In this document: piece by piece, positions 46,565-55,323 of the stretch
How the letters are laid out: each line of letters opens with the position of its first letter
Position numbering within the stretch: position 1 is the first letter of the stretch
From: Pseudorhizobium xiangyangii
Lineage (GTDB): Bacteria; Pseudomonadota; Alphaproteobacteria; Rhizobiales; Rhizobiaceae
Assembly (NCBI RefSeq): GCF_020531965.1
Contig: NZ_JAJAWH010000006.1
Span: 124,001 to 188,000, forward strand
DNA length: 64,000 nt
Reading direction: 5' to 3'
Notes under the pieces: model-generated
Seen by the model: the letters and a program-made list of their open reading frames with translations, nothing else
Told to the model about the DNA's origin: nothing
Database searches by the model: none
Translations under genes and position numbers: made by a program

Positions 46565-47215
46565 TCAGGCTCCAGTCAGGTCATAGGGGCGTGCAAGGAT
46601 CATTGCCTTGCCGCGATCAAGCGCGAAGCTCACGGAGCCTTCGGCAACATTGGAAATGGTACGGGCGGAACCGAAGGGCAAAGAGAACCTGTGGAGCGGA
46701 TAGCGGACATTGCTGATATCCAGCCCCTCCAGGTCGGAGAAGCCGATCACCGAGAACAGCGAGCCCGTCGGCAGGTCAAGGTGGCGTGAACCCGGCAGCA
46801 AGGGTACGGCTTCCTCTGTGCCCGAGGTCAGGACAACGTCAAATCCACGTTCGGCGAGGCTCAACGCATGAAGCAGATGCTGGATGGCGTGATCACTGCG
46901 CTCGCCGCCGAGCGCCCCGACGAAGATCAACCGCTCCGCGCCACGCTCGATCGCTTCGGCGGTAGCGATTTCACCGTCCGTCTCGTTCTTTGCCGTTGGA
47001 AAGGGCTGGCGTTCGACCTGAGGCCATCTGTCGATCAGCGCCTGTGTCGTGGAGTCGAAATCGCCCACCCAGAGTTCCGGTTCCATTTGCAGAGTAGCCG
47101 CGTGACGCATGCCGCCGTCGGCTGCGATGATGCGGCTGCCTTCAACCGAACGGCGAAGCCGGTCTGTCAGGGTAAGCTCGCCACCGAGCAGGATCGTGAA
47201 TGTCGCCTTTGTCAT
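46565..47215 (-). CDS. thiN: Thiamine pyrophosphokinase (thiamine diphosphokinase)
   Basis: The 216-residue protein shows the TPK motifs in order: AADGGMRHA near residue 32, GDFDST near 54, KNETDGEIA near 75 and GALGGERSDH near 101, followed by the C-terminal thiamine-binding beta domain. It transfers pyrophosphate from ATP to thiamine to make TPP. This complements the thiBPQ uptake operon 3 kb away and gives a salvage route; de novo thiamine genes are not seen here. MTKATFTILLGG at 47215 is the natural start; a longer in-frame version adds 37 residues without family likeness. Confidence 0.9.
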   Translation of the reverse strand: MTKATFTILLGGELTLTDRLRRSVEGSRIIAADGGMRHAATLQMEPELWVGDFDSTTQALIDRWPQVERQPFPTAKNETDGEIATAEAIERGAERLIFVGALGGERSDHAIQHLLHALSLAERGFDVVLTSGTEEAVPLLPGSRHLDLPTGSLFSVIGFSDLEGLDISNVRYPLHRFSLPFGSARTISNVAEGSVSFALDRGKAMILARPYDLTGA

Positions 47216-47385
47216 CCGCCAAGCCCATAGCCCAATCCGGTAGGGCAGGGAAAGCCGCTTGTGTAAACCGAGGCGACGCGGGAGGTAGTATATGGCGCTG
47301 GAAGGGAGGTCCGGGCACTCGTGCAAGGCACGCGCTTGCCTGCTGATTGACCTTCGCGGAAGAAGAGCCTATTTAAACGGTACTT

Positions 47386-47437
47386 CGTGGTGATTTGGCC
47401 GGTCGGCTTGCAGCCACGTTAAACAAGTCGCTAAAGG
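47386..47437 (+). ncRNA. SAM-II riboswitch (metA leader)
   Basis: CGTGGTGATTTG (from 47386), the GGTCGGCTTGCAGCCACG segment and the terminal TTAAACAAGTCGCTAAAG form the pseudoknot aptamer of the alphaproteobacterial SAM-II class, which binds S-adenosylmethionine and reduces expression of methionine genes. It lies 74 bases before the metA start. Confidence 0.95.
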
Positions 47438-47461
47438 GCCGCGAGAAGAGCACTTCCACGC

Positions 47462-47500
47462 GCCGGTTGCGATTTGTCGCCACCGGCTTTTTCGTTTTTG
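47462..47500 (+). terminator. Terminator hairpin in the metA leader
   Basis: GCCGGT-t-GCG (47462-47471) pairs with CGC-c-ACCGGC (47478-47487) and is followed by TTTTT, C, G and TTTTT. It sits between the SAM-II aptamer and metA, which suggests premature termination when S-adenosylmethionine is bound. Confidence 0.8.
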
Positions 47501-47510
47501 TGAGTGTGTG

Positions 47511-48431
47511 ATGCCGATCAAGATTCCCGATACGCTGCCCGCCTTCGGAACCCTGGTTCAGGAGGGTGTGCGGGTCATGACGGAAACAGCCGCCGTGCGG
47601 CAGGACATCCGTCCGCTCCAGATCGGGCTTCTCAACCTCATGCCCAACAAGATCAAGACGGAACTTCAGATGGCGCGGCTGGTCGGCGCCTCGCCGTTGC
47701 AGGTCGAGTTTTCGCTTGTGCGGATCGGCGGCCACAAGGCGAAGAACACATCGGAAGAACACCTGCTTTCCTTCTATCAGACCTGGGAGGAAGTGAAGCA
47801 CCGCAAGTTCGACGGCTTCATCATCACCGGGGCCCCGGTGGAAACACTGCCCTATGAAAGCGTCACCTACTGGGACGAGATGCAGCAGATTCTCGACTGG
47901 ACCACGACGAATGTCCATTCGACGATGAATGTCTGCTGGGGCGGAATGGCGGCGATCTACCACTTCCACGGCGTGCCGAAGCACGAGCTGAAGGAGAAGG
48001 CCTTCGGTGTCTATCGCCACCGCAACCTGTGCCCCGCGTCGGTTTATCTCTCAGGTTTCTCCGACGATTTCCAGGTTCCCGTATCGCGTTGGACAGAAGT
48101 TCGCCGCGAGGACATCGTCAGGGTTCCCGAACTGGAGATCCTGATGGAATCCGAGGAAATGGGCGTCTGCCTGGTCCATGAGAGGCAGGGGCGGCGGCTC
48201 TACATGTTCAACCACGTCGAGTATGATTCGACCTCGCTGGCGGACGAGTATTTTCGCGACGTTGATGCCGGCGTGCCGATCAAGATGCCGCACGACTATT
48301 TTCCGCACAACGACGCCGCGTTGCCGCCGCAGAACCGGTGGCGGAGCCACGCCCACCTTTTGTTCGGAAACTGGATCAACGAGATCTATCAGACCACGCA
48401 TTATGATCTGGAGAAGATCGGCACGGAGTAG
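47511..48431 (+). CDS. metA: Homoserine O-acyltransferase MetA (acetyl-CoA type predicted)
   Basis: The 306-residue protein is colinear with E. coli MetA, and the catalytic Cys142 (NVCWGG), His235 and Glu237 (FNHVEYD) fall at the canonical numbers. It acylates homoserine, the first committed step of methionine synthesis. Residue 111, in [11 protein letters not shown], is Glu rather than the Gly found in the succinyl-CoA enzyme; Glu at this position is known to mark acetyltransferase specificity in this family. I therefore predict homoserine O-acetyltransferase activity. The ATG at 47511 follows a GTG with no strong ribosome-binding site. A SAM-II riboswitch and a terminator precede it. Confidence 0.95.
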   Translation: MPIKIPDTLPAFGTLVQEGVRVMTETAAVRQDIRPLQIGLLNLMPNKIKTELQMARLVGASPLQVEFSLVRIGGHKAKNTSEEHLLSFYQTWEEVKHRKFDGFIITGAPVETLPYESVTYWDEMQQILDWTTTNVHSTMNVCWGGMAAIYHFHGVPKHELKEKAFGVYRHRNLCPASVYLSGFSDDFQVPVSRWTEVRREDIVRVPELEILMESEEMGVCLVHERQGRRLYMFNHVEYDSTSLADEYFRDVDAGVPIKMPHDYFPHNDAALPPQNRWRSHAHLLFGNWINEIYQTTHYDLEKIGTE

Positions 48432-48529
48432 CTCCGTCTCCTTTGTCCTGACCAGGCTGCAAAGCTTAGCCGTTGCGCGAGGCGCGCAAATCGATCAGGT
48501 TCAGCCGGCGCTGACCAGGGAGGCATGGC

Positions 48530-49543
48530 ATGGTTGAACGGGAAGTTTTCGGGAAAACGGCGAAAGGCGAAACGGTTCACCGCGTGAAGATCGCTGGCGG
48601 CGGCCTGACCGCGCATGTGATGACCTGGGGTGCGGTGATCCAGGATCTGCGGCTCGAAGGTCATCAGCCGCCTCTCGTGCTGGGCTTCGACAGTTTCGAC
48701 AACTATCCGAAGTACTCGTCCTATTTTGGCGCTACGCCCGGACGCTGTTCCAACCGCATAACCGGTGGAAAATTCGCGCTGGACGGAAAGCAGTACCAGC
48801 TGGAACTCAACGAAAAGGGCGTGACCCATCTGCATGGCGGCAGCGACGGTATCGCGAAGCGCAACTGGGAGATCGTCGATCTCGCGGACGACAGGGTGGT
48901 GTTGCAAATCATCGATCCGGACGGGCGCGCGGGCTATCCGGGTAATTGCACGGTCACCGCAACCTATCACCTTAAAGCCGACGGCGTGCTCAACGTGGCC
49001 TACGAGACAACTGCCGACCAGCCCACACCCTGCAACATTTGCCAGCACACCTACTTCAACCTCGACGGGCGAGAGGATGCGCTTGGTCACGACATCATGA
49101 TCGCTGCCGACGAGATTACCGTCGTTGACGACAGGCAGTGCCCTACCGGCGAGTTGATGCCTGTCGCGGGCACAGGCTTTGATCTCCGCAGGATGGGCCC
49201 GATGAATCGACAGGAAGATGGCGAGCAGGTGCTGTTCGATCACAATTTCTGTCTGTCCGAAGAAAGAGTGGCGAAGCGGTCGGTGGCGTTGGCGCGTAGC
49301 GTCAATTCCGGCGTTTCGCTGGAGGTGCGCACGACCGAGCCTGGCCTGCAATTCTACGCTGGTTTCAAGCTGGACGTGGCGGTGCCCGGTCATGAGGGAC
49401 GGCGCTACGGCCCATTCGCCGGCTTCTGCCTGGAAACGCAGATCTGGCCTGATGCGGTCAATCACCCGAACTTCCCCAATGCCGTGCTTCGACCGGGTGA
49501 GGTTCTGCGGCAGGAAACCGACTACGTTTTTTCGAAGAACTGA
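48530..49543 (+). CDS. galM: Aldose 1-epimerase (mutarotase)
   Basis: The 337-residue protein has a galactose mutarotase fold: GATPGRCSNRITGGKF near residue 65 with substrate-contacting Asn/Arg, the catalytic HLHGGSDGI His near 104, and HTYFNLDG with the second His near 175. The catalytic Glu lies in the FCLETQIWPDA segment near 305. It interconverts alpha and beta anomers of aldohexoses in the cytoplasm. CAGGGAGG is a good ribosome-binding site. Confidence 0.88.
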   Translation: MVEREVFGKTAKGETVHRVKIAGGGLTAHVMTWGAVIQDLRLEGHQPPLVLGFDSFDNYPKYSSYFGATPGRCSNRITGGKFALDGKQYQLELNEKGVTHLHGGSDGIAKRNWEIVDLADDRVVLQIIDPDGRAGYPGNCTVTATYHLKADGVLNVAYETTADQPTPCNICQHTYFNLDGREDALGHDIMIAADEITVVDDRQCPTGELMPVAGTGFDLRRMGPMNRQEDGEQVLFDHNFCLSEERVAKRSVALARSVNSGVSLEVRTTEPGLQFYAGFKLDVAVPGHEGRRYGPFAGFCLETQIWPDAVNHPNFPNAVLRPGEVLRQETDYVFSKN

Positions 49544-49568
49544 AAAGAAAAGAGAATTGGATGTGAGA

Positions 49569-49591
49569 GGCGGCAGGCTGGTCCTGCTGCC
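49569..49591. repeat. Hairpin downstream of galM
   Basis: GGCGGCAGG (49569-49577) and CCTGCTGCC (49583-49591) pair except for one mismatch. A second perfect stem, GACGTT-TGC-AACGTC, follows at 49605-49619. Neither has a T-tract. Confidence 0.4.
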
Positions 49592-49652
49592 ACAGCGATG
49601 CTCTGACGTTTGCAACGTCGCGAAACACATCGGCATGAGTTCTGGAAGAAAA

Positions 49653-49727
49653 TGGAGCGGGTGAAGCGATTCGAACGCTCGACCCCAACCTTGGCAAGGT
49701 TGTGCTCTACCCCTGAGCTACACCCGC
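49653..49727 (-). tRNA. tRNA-Gly (anticodon GCC)
   Basis: On the minus strand the cloverleaf starts GCGGGTG, has D-arm AGCTCAGGGGTAGAGC, an anticodon stem-loop ACCTTGCCAAGGT with anticodon GCC (49695-49693), T-arm GTTCGAATC and ends CACCCGC-T with an encoded CCA (49655-49653). No integrase or direct repeat suggests use as an attachment site. Confidence 0.97.
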
Positions 49728-50005
49728 TCATATCCGCGATCCTGGGGTAGTAGGTGGATCGGGTGTCGTCCGTTGTTGCGGCGACGGGCGCTATATGGCC
49801 TAAGTGATTTTCGATTGCAACAGGGAAATGATGCCCGGCGGGAGAATTTTTTACAACGCCTCAAACAAGCCTGTCGGCTGCCGGCAGCACACCAACAGCG
49901 CCACCGTCGCTTTCCCTGTCCGATGACTTGCCGGACCTGGCCGGCCGCGCTAAGCCAAGAGTATCAACATCCGACGGCATTTTCTCCATTCCTGTGGCCA
50001 GAAAC

Positions 50006-50527
50006 ATGAACGATACCTCCTCTATGCTTCCTCCCAGGACCGCTGGCGATTTCTTCCTGTTCCTGGACGGGCTCGGCATCTCCCATTCCACCAAAGCTCA
50101 TGCACCGGTATTCACTGTCGCGGAATCAACGAGCCTGCGCGACGAGATTCCCGGCGGTCACACGAAAAACCTCTTCGTGAAGGACAAGAAGGATCGCTAC
50201 TTCGTGCTGACGGTCGAGGAGAATGCCACGGTCGATCTGAAGACTGTCCATAAGGTTATCGGCGCGTCAGGCCGCGTCTCTTTCGGCAGACCGGAAAAAC
50301 TGATGGAATATCTCGGGGTCGTGCCCGGTTCGGTCACCGTCTTCGGAGCAATCAATGATGCTGGCGGCGACGTCACCTTCATCCTTGACGAAGACTTGAT
50401 GCGCCACGACGTCATCAACGGGCATCCCCTGTCGAACGATGCCACCACCTCCATCGACAGCGGTGATCTTCTACGGTTCCTTGAAGCGACGGGTCATACA
50501 CCGCTTGTCTTGAAAGTGACCGACTGA
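50006..50527 (+). CDS. Prolyl-tRNA editing protein (YbaK/ProX domain)
   Basis: The 173-residue protein is a free-standing YbaK/EbsC domain with the key lysine in GGHTKNLFVKDKK near residue 58 and the GRVSFGRPEKLMEYLGVVPG segment near 90. Such proteins hydrolyse mischarged alanyl-tRNA(Pro) in trans. ATG at 50006 (MNDTSSMLPP) is chosen; a TTG at 49928 would add 26 residues. It opens a plus-strand group with the thioredoxin-TPR, Lon-substrate-domain and Trm112-like genes. Confidence 0.87.
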   Translation: MNDTSSMLPPRTAGDFFLFLDGLGISHSTKAHAPVFTVAESTSLRDEIPGGHTKNLFVKDKKDRYFVLTVEENATVDLKTVHKVIGASGRVSFGRPEKLMEYLGVVPGSVTVFGAINDAGGDVTFILDEDLMRHDVINGHPLSNDATTSIDSGDLLRFLEATGHTPLVLKVTD

Positions 50528-50580
50528 CATACGATGTTTCGCCTCATGTAACGCGGCGACGAGACCCGGGAGACAAATTG

Positions 50581-51555
50581 ATGAGCGGCACAGACAATCC
50601 CTACGGCGGCTCCTATGGCGGTCAGATGACCGGCTCCACGCAGTTTGGCGCCCCCTCGGCGACGAACGATGCCGGTGGTGTGCATGTCAAGGATACGAGC
50701 ACGGCAGGGTTTACAGCGGATGTCATCGAAGACTCGCGGAACCAGCCCATCCTGGTCGATTTCTGGGCTCCCTGGTGTGGTCCCTGCAAGCAGCTCACAC
50801 CGATACTGGAGCGTGTCGTCAACGAGGCGCAGGGCCGGGTGAAGTTGGTCAAGCTCAACATCGACGACCATCCGTCCATTCCCGGACAGATGGGCATCCA
50901 ATCCATTCCGGCTGTCGTTGCCTTCGTGGATGGTCGCCCCGTGGATGGTTTCATGGGCGCTGTCCCGGAAACCCAGCTTCGCGAGTTTATCGACCGGGTT
51001 GCGGGTCCCGCCGGTGCCGATCAGGCTGCCGAGATAGAGGCTGTGCTTGGCGAGGCCGAGACGCTGATGGGCACTGGCGACACTCAGGGTGCGGCTCAGC
51101 TTTACGGCGCTGTGCTGCAGGTAGACCCGGCCAATGCCAAGGCTGCTGCGGGCATGATGCGCTGCATGATCGAGTTGGGTGACCTGGCTCGTGCCTCGCA
51201 GATGCTCCAATCGCTTCCGGAAGAGATTGCGCAGGATGCTGCGATCCAGGCTGTGGCCAAGAAACTGGAGCAGTTCGAGGAGGCCCGCAAGCTTGGGGAT
51301 CCCCAGGCTCTCGAGCAGGAATTGGTGCTGAATGCGGATAATCACGAGGCGCGCATGAAGCTTGCAAAAATCCGTAACGCCGAAGGCAGGCGGGAAGAGG
51401 CAGCCGAGCATCTGCTGACGGTCATGCGCAAGGACCGGACCTTCGATGATGACGGAGCCCGCCGACAGCTGGTGGAGTTCTTTGAGGCGTGGGGTCCGAA
51501 GGATCCGGCGACCACCGCCGCCCGTCGTCGAATGTCATCGATCCTGTTCTCCTGA
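50581..51555 (+). CDS. Thioredoxin domain plus TPR protein (CnoX-like co-chaperone)
   Basis: The 324-residue protein has an N-terminal thioredoxin domain (about 35-145) with active site WAPWCGPCK and cis-proline QSIPAVV, then a helical region with TPR-like repeats (about 160-320, for example AAQLYGAVLQVDPANAKAAA). This matches CnoX/YbbN, which holds and protects chlorite- or heat-damaged proteins. The canonical CGPC is intact, so redox activity is likely. No signal peptide is seen. ATG 50581 directly follows a TTG; GGGAGAC precedes it. Confidence 0.9.
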   Translation: MSGTDNPYGGSYGGQMTGSTQFGAPSATNDAGGVHVKDTSTAGFTADVIEDSRNQPILVDFWAPWCGPCKQLTPILERVVNEAQGRVKLVKLNIDDHPSIPGQMGIQSIPAVVAFVDGRPVDGFMGAVPETQLREFIDRVAGPAGADQAAEIEAVLGEAETLMGTGDTQGAAQLYGAVLQVDPANAKAAAGMMRCMIELGDLARASQMLQSLPEEIAQDAAIQAVAKKLEQFEEARKLGDPQALEQELVLNADNHEARMKLAKIRNAEGRREEAAEHLLTVMRKDRTFDDDGARRQLVEFFEAWGPKDPATTAARRRMSSILFS

Positions 51556-51661
51556 CACAGGTAGTTAAAAGGCGCACTTGCGATCCATCGCGGGTGCCCC
51601 ACATTACCGCCAAAGGCGTCATATCCATGCCGCCCGTTTGCGGTCCGGGAGGTTGGACCCC

Positions 51662-52336
51662 ATGATTGTGGGAAATGCCAGATACGTGAAGCGGGAAGAT
51701 TTGCCGGAAACGGTTCCGGTATTCCCACTCACGGGAGCCTTGTTATTGCCGGGCGGCCAGTTGCCGCTCAATATCTTCGAGCCTCGTTATCTCGCCATGT
51801 TCGATGCGGCGCTTGCCGGCGACCGGCTGATCGGCATCGTGCAGCCGGCGCTGACGGAGCAGCAGAATGGTGACGCCACCCGACCCGGGCTGAGCAGCGT
51901 GGGTTGTATCGGTCGTATCACATCGTTCGCCGAGACCGGCGATGGCCGCTATATCGCTTCGCTGAGTGGTGTCTGTCGTTTCCGGTTGTTTGAGGAAGTC
52001 GGTGAAGGCCACCCCTACCGGACGTTCAAGGTCGCCCCGCTGCTGGCGGATCTATCGACTGACGACGACGAGGGGACGGTGAACCGGGCGGAGTTGCTGC
52101 GCGTGTTCCGAGCCTATCTGGATGCGAACAAGCTGGAGGCCGATTGGGAGAGCGTCGAGCGCGCCGGCAACCGGACGCTCGTCAATTCGCTGTCGATGAT
52201 GTCTCCCTTCGGTCCGGCTGAAAAGCAGGCTCTGCTTGAGGCGCCGGATCTGAAGACGCGGGCCGAGACGCTTGTGGCGATCACTGAAATCCTGCTTGCC
52301 CGCGGTGGCGGGGATTCCGACAACATGCTGCAGTAG
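51662..52336 (+). CDS. Lon-substrate-binding (LON N-terminal) domain protein
   Basis: The 224-residue protein is a stand-alone LON domain: [20 protein letters not shown] near residue 19, [11 protein letters not shown], and GCIGRI near 82. It lacks the ATPase and protease parts of Lon. Its role is not established; it may recognise substrates or be a scaffold. GGGAGG lies upstream of ATG 51662. It is 106 bases behind the thioredoxin gene and 5 bases before the next gene, so it is probably in an operon. Confidence 0.88.
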   Translation: MIVGNARYVKREDLPETVPVFPLTGALLLPGGQLPLNIFEPRYLAMFDAALAGDRLIGIVQPALTEQQNGDATRPGLSSVGCIGRITSFAETGDGRYIASLSGVCRFRLFEEVGEGHPYRTFKVAPLLADLSTDDDEGTVNRAELLRVFRAYLDANKLEADWESVERAGNRTLVNSLSMMSPFGPAEKQALLEAPDLKTRAETLVAITEILLARGGGDSDNMLQ

Positions 52337-52341
52337 GTGCC

Positions 52342-52530
52342 ATGGACGAAAAACTGAGCAAGGTTGATCCGAAGCTTCTGGAGCTTCTCGTCTGCCCGCT
52401 AACCAAGGCACGGTTGTCCTTCAATCGCGAAACGAACGAGCTCGTCTCGGAGAAAGCGAGGCTCGCCTACCCGATAAGGGACGGCGTGCCGATCATGCTC
52501 ATCTCGGAAGCGCGAAAGCTGGAAGACTAG
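52342..52530 (+). CDS. Trm112 family protein (UPF0434)
   Basis: The 62-residue protein has [18 protein letters not shown] near the N-terminus and [11 protein letters not shown] near the end, typical of UPF0434/Trm112-like proteins. In eukaryotes and some bacteria Trm112 activates methyltransferases. Only one of the metal-binding cysteines of the zinc-containing branch is present here. It starts 5 bases after the LON-domain gene. Confidence 0.88.
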   Translation: MDEKLSKVDPKLLELLVCPLTKARLSFNRETNELVSEKARLAYPIRDGVPIMLISEARKLED

Positions 52531-52552
52531 CTTTAGCGAGTGTCCTGCTGCC

Positions 52553-53767
52553 TCAGATGGTTTCACCTGCAAGCAGTTTGGGGCGCCCTTCTCCGGAAGT
52601 TCCTGATGCCTGGTCGATGAAATAGGACTTCAATCCCGGTAGTCTCTCTACAAGCCCCAGACCGAAATCGCGTGCGATGCGGATCGGCGTGATGTCGTTG
52701 GAAAACAGGCGATTGAGCACGTCGGTGGTGACGCCCATGCGGAAAGTGTCGAACCGGCGCCAGGACTGGTATCTCTCAAGCACGTTCAATGCTCCGATAT
52801 CGAGGCCGAGCCGGTCGGCTTCCACGACGGTTTCCGCGAGCGCTGCGACATCCTTGAAGCCAAGGTTCAGTCCCTGGCCGGAAATGGGATGGATGCCATG
52901 TGCGGCATCGCCGGCAAGAGCAAAGCGCGGCGCAACGAAGGAACGGCTCAAGGTCAAACCAAGCGGGAAGGACTTGCGGCTGCCAGCGACGGTGATTTCG
53001 CCCAGCTTGTGCCCGAAACGACGCTGTAGCTCGGCTTCGAATACCAGATCGTCGGAGGCGACGAGGTTCTCGGCCTCGTCCTTGCGTTCGGTCCAGACAA
53101 GCGAAGAGCGGTTGCCGGTGAGGGGCAGGATGGCGAAAGGCCCAGAGGGCAAGAAATGCTCTTCCGCGACACCCTCATGCGGGCGCTCATGGGCAACCGT
53201 GGTGACGATGCCGGCCTGTCCGTAGTCCCAGGTTACCGTCTTGATTCCGGCCATATCGCGCAGCCTGGACCGCACGCCGTCACAGGCCACCAGAAGCCGG
53301 GTATCGATTGTGCTCGCATCCGATAATGTGACCGTCGTCCTGGCGCCGGTGGTGTTGAATGCCGTGGCGGAGAGACCGTGGCGAATGGTGATGCCGAGCC
53401 GTTCGCAGGCCGCGCGGAGCGCGCGAACCATCGCGACATTGGGCACCATATGCGCGAAGGGCTGGCCTTCTTCCACTTCACCGTCGAATGTCAGGAAGAC
53501 CGGTCTCACGGGATCAGAGGTCCGTGAATCTGTTACGATCATTCGGTTGATCGGCTGCGCTTCCGGGGCGATGTCGTTCCAGACGTCCAGAACCTCAAGC
53601 ATGCGTATCGCCGCCGCGATGATGGCAGAGGCGCGCTCGTCCTTCTGCCAGACATGGTCAGGCGCAGCCTCGATGACCTCCACTTTCAGGTGGGGTGCGG
53701 ACTGTTTTACCGCCACCGCGGCTGAAAGGCCCACATAGCCTCCACCGACAACCAGCATATCCAGCAT
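52553..53767 (-). CDS. UbiH/UbiF-type FAD-dependent monooxygenase
   Basis: The 404-residue protein has the FAD-binding VVGGGYVGLSAAVAV at the N-terminus, the CDGVRSRLRDMAGI (DG) motif near residue 155, and the second FAD motif RFALAGDAAHGIHPISGQGL near 285. These define the ubiquinone-biosynthesis hydroxylase family. It probably hydroxylates a quinone precursor at the inner membrane. GGGYVG replaces the usual GGGPVG turn. ATG 53767 fits the family; an upstream in-frame start would add 17 residues. It is divergent from the tesB gene. Confidence 0.88.
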   Translation of the reverse strand: MLDMLVVGGGYVGLSAAVAVKQSAPHLKVEVIEAAPDHVWQKDERASAIIAAAIRMLEVLDVWNDIAPEAQPINRMIVTDSRTSDPVRPVFLTFDGEVEEGQPFAHMVPNVAMVRALRAACERLGITIRHGLSATAFNTTGARTTVTLSDASTIDTRLLVACDGVRSRLRDMAGIKTVTWDYGQAGIVTTVAHERPHEGVAEEHFLPSGPFAILPLTGNRSSLVWTERKDEAENLVASDDLVFEAELQRRFGHKLGEITVAGSRKSFPLGLTLSRSFVAPRFALAGDAAHGIHPISGQGLNLGFKDVAALAETVVEADRLGLDIGALNVLERYQSWRRFDTFRMGVTTDVLNRLFSNDITPIRIARDFGLGLVERLPGLKSYFIDQASGTSGEGRPKLLAGETI

Positions 53768-53853
53768 TTGGCTCACTCCCGCGACACTTGAGAAGATGAC
53801 ATGGTCCATATAGATCATCCGGCAACTGGTTCCTATTACCGGAGTCCGCCATT

Positions 53854-54738
53854 ATGTCACGCCCGCCTGAATTCCAAGATGCGATGGATCGTCTCCTCAC
53901 GACGCTTGATCTCGAAAAGCTCGAGGAGAACCTCTATCGCGGCAGTAGTCCACAGGTGGGCTGGCAGCGGGTGTTCGGCGGACAGGTGATTGCCCAGGCT
54001 CTCATGGCGGCCCAGCGGACGGTGGATGAAAACCGTTACGTCCATTCACTCCACGCCTACTTCATGCGGCCGGGCGATCCCGCTGTGCCGATCGTGTACC
54101 AGGTGGAGCGGATACGGGACGGATCAAGCTTCGCCACGCGGTGGATCGTGGCAATCCAGCATGGGCGGCCGATATTTTCCATGTCCGCATCTTTCCAGGT
54201 GGAGGAGGATGGGCTCGATCATCAAGTGTCCATGCCGCCCGTTACACCGCCGGAAGAGTTGATGGGCGAAAAGGAATTCAAGGAGCTGTTCCTCGCGCAG
54301 GCCCCGGCAGGGGTGCGGAAATACTGGAACCGGGACCGTCCGATCGAGATCCGGCCTGTCTCACTCGTCCATTATCTGACGAAAGAGAAACTGGAGCCTC
54401 GGCAGGATATCTGGGTGCGGGCTGTCGGAGAGGTGCCGGCGGATCGTCACTACCAAGCCTGCGTACTGGCCTATCTGTCCGACATGACCTTGCTCGACAC
54501 GTCCCTCTATGCGCATGGCACGTCAATCTTCGATCCCAAGCTGCAGGTCGCCAGTCTCGACCATGCCATGTGGTTTCATCGACCCTGCGCGCTGGAAGAT
54601 TGGCTTGTCTACACGCAGGACAGCCCGAGTTCGTCAGGTGCACGCGGCATGACGCGGGGTAGCCTCTACACGCGGTCCGGAGAGTTGATTGCGTCTGTTG
54701 CGCAAGAGGGGTTGATTCGCAAACGAGCAGTTGAGTAA
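53854..54738 (+). CDS. tesB: Acyl-CoA thioesterase II (TesB)
   Basis: The 294-residue protein is a double hot-dog fold: the first half contains LYRGSSPQVGWQRVFGGQVI near residue 28 and HAYFMRPGD near 66, the second contains YLSDMTLLDTSLYAHG with the catalytic Asp near 212 and the SLDHAMWFH motif near 232. It hydrolyses medium- and long-chain acyl-CoA to fatty acid and CoA. The gene is monocistronic, with 222 bases before the glnK operon. Confidence 0.92.
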   Translation: MSRPPEFQDAMDRLLTTLDLEKLEENLYRGSSPQVGWQRVFGGQVIAQALMAAQRTVDENRYVHSLHAYFMRPGDPAVPIVYQVERIRDGSSFATRWIVAIQHGRPIFSMSASFQVEEDGLDHQVSMPPVTPPEELMGEKEFKELFLAQAPAGVRKYWNRDRPIEIRPVSLVHYLTKEKLEPRQDIWVRAVGEVPADRHYQACVLAYLSDMTLLDTSLYAHGTSIFDPKLQVASLDHAMWFHRPCALEDWLVYTQDSPSSSGARGMTRGSLYTRSGELIASVAQEGLIRKRAVE

Positions 54739-54861
54739 ATATTAGGCATCATGGAATTTGTGCGTAATTCCAAGGCAATAAAGTCGCCCGTTGCTGCCTT
54801 TCGTTTAGGCGAAATAGAAAAAGCACTTTAAAAACATAATCTTATAAATCCATGTCGAAAC

Positions 54862-54877
54862 TGGCACGCCCTTTGTA
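54862..54877 (+). promoter_or_regulatory. Sigma-54 (RpoN) promoter of glnK-amtB
   Basis: TGGCAC (54862-54867), five bases and TTGTA (54873-54877) match the -24/-12 consensus, with GT in place of the usual GC at -12. It lies 84 bases before the glnK start, as expected for NtrC-activated nitrogen genes. Confidence 0.8.
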
Positions 54878-54903
54878 TGTAAGTCGGAAGTCGCTGTCTC
54901 TGA

Positions 54904-55299
<396 letters not shown>

Positions 55300-55323
55300 C
55301 AACGGCTGATTGGGGAGCTACCT

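Noticed and set aside
48401-49636. A 411-codon minus-strand frame across galM
   Set aside because: It is antisense to the intact mutarotase gene and has no plausible ribosome-binding site or motif.
49653-49727. tRNA-Gly as an integration site for a mobile element
   Set aside because: No integrase gene and no repeated tRNA 3' end are found in the flanking sequence, and neighbours are housekeeping genes.
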